Below, in pieces: positions 1 to 4,844 of a DNA stretch of 6,614 bases (the first letter of the stretch is position 1; every line of letters begins with the position of its first letter). Made by a program: the position numbers and the translations under genes. The notes under the pieces were generated by a model. It worked only from the letters and a program-made list of their open reading frames with translations, had not been told where the DNA came from and did no database searches. This DNA is from Deltaproteobacteria bacterium (GTDB lineage Bacteria; Chloroflexota; Dehalococcoidia; Dehalococcoidales; BS750m-G39). The stretch lies in the NCBI GenBank assembly GCA_030606505.1, contig JAUWGI010000045.1, positions 1 through 6,614 on the forward strand, given 5' to 3'.

Positions 1-1149
1 GCCGAGCAGCATTTTGCCAGCGTCAGCGAACTCTTGTCCAGGACAGCCAGTGAAGTTTCAGAAGAAGACAACCTGCGCCGCTTTTCCGGGCTTTTGGCTA
101 AACCGCTTACTGTTGCTCTCCTCATCGGAGATTTAGCTCAGGCCAGCAAGCAGGCCATCCAGCAGCGCGTTCGTGACGGCGATATTGATATTATTATCGG
201 CACCCACGCCCTCATCCAGAAGGAGGTCGATTTCCATAAGTTAGGCCTGGCCATTGTCGATGAACAGCACCGCTTCGGCGTCGCCCAGCGCTCGGCGCTG
301 CGGCAGAAGGGCTTTAACCCCCACGTGCTGGTGATGACGGCCACCCCCATCCCCCGCACTTTAGCCTTAACCCTCTACGGCGACCTCGACCTCTCGGTTA
401 TAGACGAGCTGCCCCCGGGCAGGCAGTCGATCAAGACCCGCTGGCTTAAGCAGGCGCAGAGAGCCAGCGCCTACGCTTTCTTAAGACGCCAGGTGGCTGA
501 AGGCCGCCAGGCGTTTATTATCTGCCCGCTGGTCGAGGAGTCGGAGGCGATTCAGGCCAGGGCGGCGGTAGCCGAATACGAGCGCTTATCAAAAGAGGTC
601 TTTTCCGACCTTAAACTGGGCCTGATTCACGGGCGCCTGTCGGCGGCGGAAAAGGACGGGGTGATGCATAAGTTCCGCTCCGGTGAGCTGGACGTTCTGG
701 TGTCGACGCCGGTGGTGGAGGTGGGCATTGACGTCCCCAACGCCACCGTTATGCTGGTGGAAAGCGCCGACCGTTTCGGCCTGTCCCAGCTGCACCAGTT
801 CCGCGGCCGGGTGGGGCGGGGCAGCCAGCAGAGCTACTGCATGCTTCTGGCCGAGAACCCCTCGGAGATAGGCCGCCAGCGGCTGGACCTAATCGAAAAG
901 ATTCAGGACGGCTTTCAATTAGCTGAGGAAGACCTTAAATTGCGCGGCCCCGGCGAGTTCTTCGGCACCCGCCAGAGCGGTCTGCCCGACCTGCGAATGG
1001 CCAGGCTCTCCGATGTTAAGCTTTTAGAGTTAGCTCGCGCCGAGGCGATAAGGCTCTTCGAGCAGGACCCGGGCTTAAAGAAAACCGAACACAAGCTGCT
1101 GTCGGCGGAGCTGGCACGTGTCTGGCAGCCGGGCGGCGAGTTAAGCTAG
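1..1149 (+). CDS. recG: ATP-dependent DNA helicase RecG, C-terminal part (5' truncated by window edge)
   Basis: RecG is a superfamily 2 helicase that remodels stalled replication forks and Holliday junctions using ATP. The frame is open from base 1 and 382 residues are visible. The fragment opens inside motif Ia (AEQH), so the wedge domain and the Walker A motif lie left of the window. Visible in order (numbered from base 1) are the motif IIGTHAL around residue 65, the Walker B/DEAH-type box DEQH at 87-90 followed by RFGV, MTATPIPRTL from 112 (motif III), the second RecA lobe with STPVVEVGID from 235 (motif V), QLHQFRGRVGRG from 263 (motif VI), and the RecG-specific TRG region LRGPGEFFGTRQSG from 314. 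The TTG at base 34 is an internal leucine codon, not a start. No frameshift or missing motif is seen in this part. The TRG motif next to the helicase core separates it from Mfd and PriA. It ends in TAG, with a stem-loop about 50 bp downstream. Confidence 0.96.
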   Translation, partial: AEQHFASVSELLSRTASEVSEEDNLRRFSGLLAKPLTVALLIGDLAQASKQAIQQRVRDGDIDIIIGTHALIQKEVDFHKLGLAIVDEQHRFGVAQRSALRQKGFNPHVLVMTATPIPRTLALTLYGDLDLSVIDELPPGRQSIKTRWLKQAQRASAYAFLRRQVAEGRQAFIICPLVEESEAIQARAAVAEYERLSKEVFSDLKLGLIHGRLSAAEKDGVMHKFRSGELDVLVSTPVVEVGIDVPNATVMLVESADRFGLSQLHQFRGRVGRGSQQSYCMLLAENPSEIGRQRLDLIEKIQDGFQLAEEDLKLRGPGEFFGTRQSGLPDLRMARLSDVKLLELARAEAIRLFEQDPGLKKTEHKLLSAELARVWQPGGELS

Positions 1150-1198
1150 GCAGCTTCTCCCCGCCCCTTTAAAAAGTTGTTAACCCAGTGGGGTGTTT

Positions 1199-1220
1199 AA
1201 GAGGGGCGTCAGCCCCTCTT
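1199..1220 (+). terminator. Stem-loop, possible recG terminator
   Basis: A perfect 9-bp inverted repeat, AAGAGGGGC/GCCCCTCTT, encloses the tetraloop GTCA. It begins about 50 bp after the recG stop codon. It is followed by CTATAAAAAAA and not by a T run, so it is not a textbook intrinsic terminator on either strand. It may act as an RNA 3'-end stabiliser or a weak terminator. The symmetry is certain; the function is inferred. Confidence 0.5.
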
Positions 1221-1234
1221 CTATAAAAAAACCT

Positions 1235-1260
1235 TCCCCCTCCCTTGCAAGGGAGGGGGA
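1235..1260. repeat. 26-bp perfect palindrome (C-rich/G-rich)
   Basis: The 26 bases are perfectly self-complementary. The left half is TCCCCCTCCCTTG and the centre is TTGCAA. As RNA or extruded DNA it would give an 11-bp stem with a four-base loop. It is followed directly by ATTAAGGGGGTGGGT. This composition resembles REP/MITE-like intergenic elements; that identity is inferred, since only one copy is in the window. Confidence 0.7.
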
Positions 1261-1273
1261 TTAAGGGGGTGGG
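1251..1273 (+). other. G-quadruplex-type motif
   Basis: Four runs of at least three G (1251-1253, 1255-1259, 1265-1269, 1271-1273) are separated by loops of 1, 5 and 1 base, matching the general G3+N1-7 rule. It overlaps the right arm of the palindrome, so hairpin and quadruplex would compete. Formation is not shown by sequence alone. Confidence 0.5.
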
Positions 1274-1356
1274 TTGCTAAGCAAATGTTTAAGCGGGTGA
1301 GATGCAGAGAATCGAAGTCTTCCCGCCCTAATGCCCCAATATGATTAACTGGCCTC

Positions 1357-1385
1357 TTGCATATAGCGCAATGAGTTGTTAAAAT
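1357..1385 (+). promoter_or_regulatory. Promoter of the cold-shock/IscA-like unit
   Basis: A -35-like TTGCAT (1357-1362, 3 of 6 to consensus) lies 17 bp before a -10 TAAAAT (1380-1385, 5 of 6). The -10 is preceded by TGT, giving the extended -10 form TGnTAAAAT. Transcription would start near 1392, leaving a leader of roughly 100 nt before the start at 1493. Confidence 0.5.
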
Positions 1386-1420
1386 ATGGTTAACCGAGAT
1401 GTCTGGCTAAAGGTGAATTC

Positions 1421-1473
1421 GCTTGCTTGGAGCCTGCAAGCCTGCGTTAGGGGCTCTGCGGGGTTTTTGTTTT
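1421..1473 (+). promoter_or_regulatory. Structured 5' leader with terminator-like hairpin and T tract
   Basis: Several mutually exclusive short pairings are visible: GCTTGC 1421-1426 with GCAAGC 1436-1441; GAGCC 1430-1434 with GGCTC 1452-1456; AGCC 1439-1442 with GGCT 1452-1455; and CCTGC 1441-1445 with GCGGG 1458-1462 (one G-U pair). The last is followed by GTTTTTGTTTT (1463-1473), so it looks like a weak intrinsic terminator. It sits just before the ribosome binding site. Attenuation or temperature sensing is an inference. Confidence 0.4.
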
Positions 1474-1477
1474 AATA

Positions 1478-1485
1478 AAGGAGGT
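1478..1485 (+). promoter_or_regulatory. Ribosome binding site deciding the TTG start
   Basis: AAGGAGGT ends 7 bases before the TTG at 1493. This near-perfect Shine-Dalgarno sequence supports the TTG as the true start of the cold-shock gene; no ATG or GTG sits at a suitable distance. Confidence 0.8.
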
Positions 1486-1492
1486 AGGTAAC

Positions 1493-1702
1493 TTGAAAGG
1501 AACAGTAAAAAAACTCATCCGGGACAGGGGCTTCGGTTTCATCACCGCCGAAGATGGCACCGAGATCTTCTTCCACCGCTCCGATTTAGTCGGATTGGAT
1601 TTTGATACCATGGAAGAGGGCATTAGCGTGGAGTTCGACATGGGCACCGGGCCCAAAGGACCCCGGGCGATGAAGGTACAAGTAGCGGAGGCAGGTGAAT
1701 AA
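1493..1702 (+). CDS. Cold-shock-domain protein (CspA family)
   Basis: A single cold-shock-domain (OB-fold) protein of 69 residues, the usual length for the family. Such proteins bind single-stranded RNA/DNA in the cytoplasm, melt RNA secondary structure and can act as antiterminators. RNP1 is RGFGFIT (12-18) and RNP2 is EIFFHRS (24-30). The second half, with the GTGPKGPRAMKV stretch, completes the five-strand barrel. The tryptophan that normally follows GTVK (GTVKWFN in CspA) is absent: this protein reads GTVKKLIRDRGFGFI, keeping the ligand-facing Phe residues but losing the Trp surface. It starts with TTG, supported by a strong Shine-Dalgarno sequence. The preceding leader of about 100 nt fits the long structured leaders typical of cold-shock mRNAs. 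It is likely co-transcribed with the next gene 9 bp downstream. Family assignment is secure; cold induction is not shown. Confidence 0.93.
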   Translation: MKGTVKKLIRDRGFGFITAEDGTEIFFHRSDLVGLDFDTMEEGISVEFDMGTGPKGPRAMKVQVAEAGE

Positions 1703-1711
1703 GGTAGTATT

Positions 1712-2005
1712 ATGCTGACGGTAACGGCACAGGCGGCGGCAAGATTAAAGGGAGCTATCCAGGCGCAGACGGAAGACCTGGAGCTGGCTATCAGGCTGGT
1801 TCCCTTGGCGGCCAGGCCCAACCAGATGGACATGGCACTGGACAGGAAAAAAGAAGGCGACCAGGTGGTCGAGAGCGAAGGGTTCCAGGTCTTGTTCGTC
1901 AGCGCCGAGTTGACCCAGGCGCTGGACGGGATGGTCATTGACTGCCAGGACACGCCCCAGGGCGCCCAGTTCAGCATGGCCAGGCTGGCTCCCGAAGGCG
2001 AGTAG
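1712..2005 (+). CDS. IscA/HesB-like protein lacking the cluster-binding cysteines
   Basis: A 97-residue protein whose layout matches A-type Fe-S carriers (HesB/IscA/ErpA fold): an N-terminal LTVTAQAAARLK helix start, a strand LELAIRLVPL (23-32), then MALDRKKEGDQVVESEGFQVLFV (41-63), an ELTQALDGMVID segment (66-77) and a final GAQFSMARL strand. Canonical members carry three conserved cysteines, one in a CSG-type loop and two in a C-terminal CGC. Here the loop reads PLAARPNQ, the C terminus stops before the CGC site, and the only cysteine is C78 in IDCQD. Fe-S transfer by the usual mechanism therefore seems unlikely; it may be a structural or regulatory paralogue. ATG at 1712 follows AAGGTAG, which overlaps the upstream stop codon and suggests translational coupling to the cold-shock gene. 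Fold assignment is by motif order from memory and moderately sure. Confidence 0.65.
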   Translation: MLTVTAQAAARLKGAIQAQTEDLELAIRLVPLAARPNQMDMALDRKKEGDQVVESEGFQVLFVSAELTQALDGMVIDCQDTPQGAQFSMARLAPEGE

Positions 2006-2049
2006 CTAAACCCCACCCCCCGTTATCTTTTCCCGCCTGCCGCCCTTAA

Positions 2050-2070
2050 GGTGGGGCTAAAGCCCTTTTT
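2050..2070 (+). terminator. Terminator-like hairpin inside repeat copy 1
   Basis: GGGC (2054-2057), loop TAAA, GCCC (2062-2065) and then five T. The perfect stem is only 4 bp, extended by G-U pairs. It lies about 50 bp after the IscA-like stop codon and could end the cold-shock transcript weakly. GGTGGGG (2050-2056) can instead pair with CCCCACC (2072-2078), which would remove the terminator-like fold. Confidence 0.4.
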
Positions 2071-2147
2071 ACCCCACCCCCCAGAGGAGAGAGATTAGTC
2101 TCTATTATCCCCTCTGATAAGAAATTGATAGAAGTATCACTTCTGTA

Positions 2148-2164
2148 GGGTGGGTCAGGGTGGG
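2148..2164 (+). other. Canonical G-quadruplex motif (GGGTGGGTCAGGGTGGG)
   Basis: Four GGG tracts with loops T, TCA and T (1-3-1), a short-loop pattern known to favour stable quadruplexes. It overlaps the right arm of the outer hairpin stem of the repeat. It lies 57 bp upstream of the argS promoter core, on the coding strand. Confidence 0.55.
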
Positions 2165-2221
2165 AAGAAGGACTTCCGTAAACAGGCAAAAAGTGCGGCG
2201 GGTTATCTTTTTTTAACCAGC

Positions 2222-2234
2222 TTTGTGCTATAAT
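2222..2234 (+). promoter_or_regulatory. argS extended -10 promoter
   Basis: TTTGTGCTATAAT contains a perfect -10 TATAAT (2229-2234) preceded by TGC, i.e. an extended -10. No good -35 is present at 16-18 bp; the region there is a T run inside a small GGTTA/TAACC inverted repeat (2201-2205 with 2214-2218). Transcription would start near 2241, giving a leader of about 33 nt with a weak TCGTT/AACGA pairing (2243-2247 with 2264-2268). The same 13 bases form the promoter at 6529-6541 on the other strand. Confidence 0.7.
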
Positions 2235-2273
2235 GAGGTTTCTCGTTGAATCTTAAAATCTAAAACGAAGTAG

Positions 2274-3932
2274 ATGATTAAACAGAGAATTATCGAGCTG
2301 CTGGCGCAGGCGGTTGGTAAGGCCCAGGAGTCGGGCAAGCTGCCCTCGGTGGCGGTGCCCGAGATTACCATAGAGCACCCCCAGAACCCCGAGCACGGTG
2401 ACTACGCCTCGAGCCTGCCCCTCAAGCTGGCCCGGGCCACCGGCACCGGCCCCATGGCTATAGCCGAAACACTGGTCGGGCTTATCCCCCCCGCCCCGGA
2501 AGTTGAAAGCGTCACCGTGGCGCCGCCGGGGTTCATTAATTTTACCCTCAAAAACGACTGGTTAACACAGCAGGTGGACTCAATCCTGCCCGCCGGCTCT
2601 TCATACGGCAATGTTGAGCTGGGTCAGGGCGGCCGGGTACAGCTAGAGTTCGTCAGCGTTAACCCCACCGGCCCCCTCCACGTCGGCCACGGGCGCGGGG
2701 CTATTCTGGGCAACACCTTGGCCAACGTGCTGGCGGCGGCCGGCTACAAGGTAGAAAAAGAGTACTACGTCAACGATGCCGGCAGCCAGATGGACGCCTT
2801 CTATCGCTCCCTCTACGCCCGCTACCAGCAGGCTTTGAAGGTTGACGCCGAAATGCCCGCCGACGGCTACCTGGGTGACTATATCGTCGACCTGGCTAAA
2901 GAAATTATCGCCGATGAGGGCAATAGATTCCTCTCCCTGCCGGAGAAAGAGGCAATAGCCGAAATCGGCAGGCTCGGTCTGGCCAGGATGCTAGCCCGGA
3001 TAAAGGACGACCTGGAGCTTCTGGGGGTTAACTTCGACGTCTGGTTCCGCGAGCAGGACCTCTTTGAGCAGGGGCAGTATGATAAGGTGATGGCGCTACT
3101 TCGCGAAGGCGGCTATATTGCCGAGAGGGAAGAGGCTACCTGGTTCGTCTCCACCGCTCTGGGCGAAGATAAGGACAACGTGGTGGTGCGCAGCGACGGC
3201 TCGCCCACCTATTTCGCCACCGATATCGCCTATCACTATAACAAGTTCGTCGAAAGAAAATTTGATAGGGTAATCAATATCTGGGGAGCTGACCACCAGG
3301 GGCATATCTCCCGGATGAAGGCGGTGGTCTCGGCTCTGGGTATTACCCCGGAGCGCCTGGTGGTGATGATCTCGCAGATGGTGACGCTCTCCCGCGGCGG
3401 CGAGGCGGTCAAGGTCTCCAAGCGCAGCGGCGATATCATTACCCTGCGCGAGCTTATTGACGAGGTCGGCGCCGATGCCTGCCGCTTCTTCTTTGCCGCC
3501 CGCTCCGCCGACAGCCAGATGGACTTTGACCTGGAGTTGGCCAAGAAGCAGTCGGCCGATAACCCGGTCTACTATGTCCAGTACGCCCACGCCCGCATCG
3601 CCAGCATTCTCAGGCTGGCTGAAGACAGGAAAATTGACTACGCTGACGGCGATGTCTCTTTACTCACCACCGAGCCGGAGCTGACCTTAATCCGCAGGAT
3701 GTTGCTCCTGCCGGAGGTGGTCGAGATGGTAACGCAGACTTTAGAGCCCCACCACCTGGCCTACTACGCCCAGGACCTGGCAACCGTGTTTCACAGCTTC
3801 TACAAGCAGTGCCGCGTCGTCACCGAGGATGAGGCTTTAACTAAGGCGCGGCTCAAGCTGGTCGGAGCCGCCAAGATAGCGCTGGCGCGGACGCTGCACC
3901 TCATGGGCATGACCGCCCCCGATAAGATGTAA
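2274..3932 (+). CDS. argS: Arginyl-tRNA synthetase
   Basis: ArgS is a cytoplasmic class Ia synthetase that charges tRNA-Arg with arginine using ATP. At 552 residues it is full length. The N-terminal Add-1 domain (about 1-100) contains EHGDYAS at 40-46 and the PPGFINF strand at 84-90, which contact the tRNA D loop. The Rossmann catalytic core follows, with [13 protein letters not shown] (130-142; HIGH-type box HVGH at 136-139), YYVNDAGSQ (164-172), YFATDIAYH (313-321), and [10 protein letters not shown] (335-344). The KMSKS-type loop is VKVSKRSG at 379-386, a variant tolerated in this family. The C-terminal helical DALR anticodon-binding domain runs from about 435 and closes with the family-typical [12 protein letters not shown] at 2274 gives the expected N terminus, but the Shine-Dalgarno is weak (GAAG only), so translation may rely on the short leader. 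It appears monocistronic, converging on the downstream gene. Confidence 0.97.
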   Translation: MIKQRIIELLAQAVGKAQESGKLPSVAVPEITIEHPQNPEHGDYASSLPLKLARATGTGPMAIAETLVGLIPPAPEVESVTVAPPGFINFTLKNDWLTQQVDSILPAGSSYGNVELGQGGRVQLEFVSVNPTGPLHVGHGRGAILGNTLANVLAAAGYKVEKEYYVNDAGSQMDAFYRSLYARYQQALKVDAEMPADGYLGDYIVDLAKEIIADEGNRFLSLPEKEAIAEIGRLGLARMLARIKDDLELLGVNFDVWFREQDLFEQGQYDKVMALLREGGYIAEREEATWFVSTALGEDKDNVVVRSDGSPTYFATDIAYHYNKFVERKFDRVINIWGADHQGHISRMKAVVSALGITPERLVVMISQMVTLSRGGEAVKVSKRSGDIITLRELIDEVGADACRFFFAARSADSQMDFDLELAKKQSADNPVYYVQYAHARIASILRLAEDRKIDYADGDVSLLTTEPELTLIRRMLLLPEVVEMVTQTLEPHHLAYYAQDLATVFHSFYKQCRVVTEDEALTKARLKLVGAAKIALARTLHLMGMTAPDKM

Positions 3933-3937
3933 AGGCT

Positions 3938-4468
3938 TTACCGCCCCTCCCCCTTGTATCGCTTGATTAGTTCTTTGTAGATTTCGGGCGCTTCCTCAAC
4001 CCACCATAGCTGCTTCTTGGTAGCCTTGCCCATGACCCTGCCTGGGACACCGGCCACGAAAGAGCCGTCGGCTATTTTGGCTTCCTGCTTGACCAGGCAG
4101 CCGGCGGCAATGATGCAGTTGTTGCCGATTTCGGTATCGTGCAGTATGGTGGCGTTCATCCCGATGAGGACTCTATTGCTGATTTTGCGGCAGTTAATCA
4201 CTGCCCCGTGCCCGATGTGCACGTTATCCCCGATGGTTACTTCCTCGCGGTAGTCGGGGTTGGATAGCGTGCCCGAGTGAATCACGCAGTTATCCTCGAC
4301 GGCGGTGTTGGCGCCGATGGTTATGCTGCCGAAGTCGGCCCTGATTACCGCCCCCGGCCAGACACTGGAATGCTCCCCTATTTCCACCTCCCCGATGATA
4401 TAGGCGGCCTCGCTGACGAAGGCGGATTCGGCTATCTTTGGTTTCTTATCCCCCAGGCTTCTAATCAT
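3938..4468 (-). CDS. Gamma-carbonic-anhydrase-family (LbH) protein with altered metal site
   Basis: A 176-residue left-handed beta-helix protein of the gamma-CA/YrdA/PaaY type. Hexapeptide-repeat turns run from about 10 to 145, followed by a C-terminal helix (KKQLWWVEEAPEIYKELIKRYKG) that packs against the trimer. Conserved elements are VIRADFGSITIG, with R43 and D45 matching the Cam salt-bridge residues, VIH with H64 as first metal ligand, and HIGHGAVIN with H87 as second. The third ligand position, five residues after H87, is N92 instead of histidine, and the position of Cam Gln75 is E58. H84 lies close by. Classical zinc-dependent CO2 hydration may therefore be lost or altered; the protein could be a CoA-thioesterase-like, acetyltransferase-like or structural relative. 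ATG at 4468 is fixed by AGGAGGT four bases upstream. It converges on argS with a 5-bp gap. Confidence 0.9.
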   Translation of the reverse strand: MIRSLGDKKPKIAESAFVSEAAYIIGEVEIGEHSSVWPGAVIRADFGSITIGANTAVEDNCVIHSGTLSNPDYREEVTIGDNVHIGHGAVINCRKISNRVLIGMNATILHDTEIGNNCIIAAGCLVKQEAKIADGSFVAGVPGRVMGKATKKQLWWVEEAPEIYKELIKRYKGEGR

Positions 4469-4472
4469 GGTT

Positions 4473-4479
4473 ACCTCCT
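4473..4479 (-). promoter_or_regulatory. Ribosome binding site of the gamma-CA-like gene
   Basis: On the minus strand AGGAGGT is followed by AACC and then ATG. It is a full Shine-Dalgarno match; the short four-base spacer is still workable, and it fixes the start at 4468. Confidence 0.8.
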
Positions 4480-4496
4480 GTAAAAATCCACCTTTT

Positions 4497-4502
4497 ATTA
4501 TA
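4497..4502 (-). promoter_or_regulatory. -10 element for the gamma-CA-like gene
   Basis: A perfect TATAAT on the minus strand, about 29 bp before the start codon. There is no TG extension, and the -35 region is the T/A-rich TTTTAAAAG palindrome, which matches consensus poorly. The start site would fall near 4490. Confidence 0.5.
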
Positions 4503-4586
4503 AGCCTGGTGCCCTGCTTTTAAAAGTTTGTTTTTCTTCCCATACCCGCCCGCCCAAAAGGTTTCACCTCTTTACAATCTCTGTAA

Positions 4587-4690
4587 CCCCACCCTTAAAA
4601 AGAGTTAATAGAGGTTTGACCTCTGTAGGGTGGGTCAAGGTGAGAAGTAAAACGCTCTCTAACAGGAGGGTTTCCCCACCCCCGCTTTTA
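4587..4690. repeat. Modular structured repeat, partial copy 2
   Basis: Contains CCCCACCCT (4587-4595), the 50-base module (4601-4650; 44/50 identical to 4755-4804) and a following module (4651-4690; CTCTAACAG then C-rich then GCTTTTA). The upstream AAGGTGGGGCTAAAGCCC part is missing. The inner stem AGAGGT/ACCTCT (4610-4615 with 4619-4624) and outer stem CCCACCCT/AGGGTGGG (4588-4595 with 4627-4634) are intact. Its third and fourth G tracts are broken (AAGGTGAG), so the quadruplex motif is lost. Confidence 0.75.
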
Positions 4691-4804
4691 TCTATTCCCG
4701 CCCGCTGCCCTTTAAGGTGGGGCTAAAGCCCTTTTTGCCCCACCCTCCTGAAAAAGAGTTGATAGAGGTCTGACCTCTGTAGGGTGGGTCAGGGTGGGAA
4801 GAAG
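4672..4804. repeat. Modular structured repeat, full copy 3
   Basis: Order: TTCCCCACCC edge, TCCCGCCC, GGTGGGGC (4716-4723) with TAAA-GCCC-TTTTT, GCCCCACCC (4737-4745), and the 50-base module (4755-4804). Stems are AGAGGT/ACCTCT (4764-4769 with 4773-4778) inside CCCACCCT/AGGGTGGG (4739-4746 with 4781-4788). GGTGGGGC can alternatively pair with GCCCCACC (4737-4744). The left edge TTCCCCACCC and the right edge GGGTGGGAA are near-inverted with one indel, suggestive of imperfect terminal inverted repeats. The first 19 bases overlap the end of partial copy 2, giving a tandem arrangement with about 154-bp offset. Confidence 0.75.
4782..4798 (+). other. Canonical G-quadruplex motif, second copy
   Basis: Identical to 2148-2164: four GGG tracts with loops of 1, 3 and 1. 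It lies on the strand opposite to the flanking genes, so it would be on the template strand for any read-through from the glycosyltransferase. Confidence 0.55.
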
Positions 4805-4844
4805 AATGTCCTCTAACAGAGGGGTGTTCCCCGCCCCCGCTTTT
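4805..4844. repeat. Tail module of the repeat (second copy)
   Basis: This aligns with 4651-4690: CTCTAACAG, a G-rich then C-rich stretch (CCCCGCCCCCGC) and TTTTA. It extends the tandem duplication in this gap. A much decayed version may follow copy 1 near 2171-2190 (CTTCCGTAAACAGG). Confidence 0.55.

Larger units (their letters stand above)
1150..1492. other. Intergenic region recG to cold-shock gene (343 bp)
   Basis: No convincing coding sequence is seen on either strand. In order it holds a C-rich then TTTAAAAAGTTGTT segment (about 1161-1181) resembling 4516-4532 and 4837-4853, a perfect 9-bp stem-loop (1199-1220), a 26-bp palindrome (1235-1260) overlapping a G-quadruplex-type motif, a small TTGC/GCAA hairpin (1274-1284), a promoter (1357-1385) and a structured leader for the cold-shock gene. 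Bases 1285-1350 show nothing I can name. Confidence 0.7.
2011..2170. repeat. Modular structured repeat, copy 1
   Basis: This copy fills most of the gap between the IscA-like gene and argS, beginning 6 bp after the stop codon. It matches 4674-4804 module by module: a C-rich lead (CCCCACCCCC), TCCCGCC, then AAGGTGGGGCTAAAGCCC with a T run (2048-2070), CCCCACC (2072-2078), and a 50-base hairpin/G-rich module (2121-2170) that is 43/50 identical to 4755-4804. The last 25 bases are identical. Compared with the other full copy it has an extra segment of about 30 bases (2082-2116) that forms its own nested hairpin: CAGAGG/CCTCTG outer, AGAGA/TCTCT inner. The inner stem of the 50-base module is AGAAGT/ACTTCT (2130-2135 with 2139-2144). 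No coding potential or transposase is seen. A non-autonomous MITE/REP-like element is the most likely class. Confidence 0.75.

Noticed and set aside
34..36. TTG as a start codon for a short RecG-like protein
   Set aside because: The frame is open and conserved upstream to base 1 (motif Ia residues AEQH), so the gene simply continues beyond the window.
1289..1326. Possible tRNA fragment (GAATCGAAG next to a GCGGG/CCCGC pairing)
   Set aside because: On either strand only a T-loop-like string and one 5-bp stem are seen. No acceptor, D or anticodon arm of proper length can be built.
1447..2016. Long minus-strand open frame (189 aa)
   Set aside because: It is antisense to both the cold-shock and IscA-like genes, has a biased Ser/Thr/Pro composition and no recognisable domain; the plus-strand genes have clear motifs and ribosome sites.
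2048..2170. T-box riboswitch ahead of argS
   Set aside because: No T-box (TGG-containing antiterminator bulge) or specifier stem-I pattern is visible, the predicted argS promoter lies downstream of the element, and related copies occur away from any synthetase gene.
3096..3590. Minus-strand open frame inside argS (164 aa)
   Set aside because: It is a shadow of the conserved catalytic core of ArgS, has no recognisable motif, and its composition mirrors the codons of the sense gene.
4587..4844. CRISPR array
   Set aside because: There are only two tandem copies with about 154-bp offset, the intervening sequence is itself repeated, and no cas gene is present.
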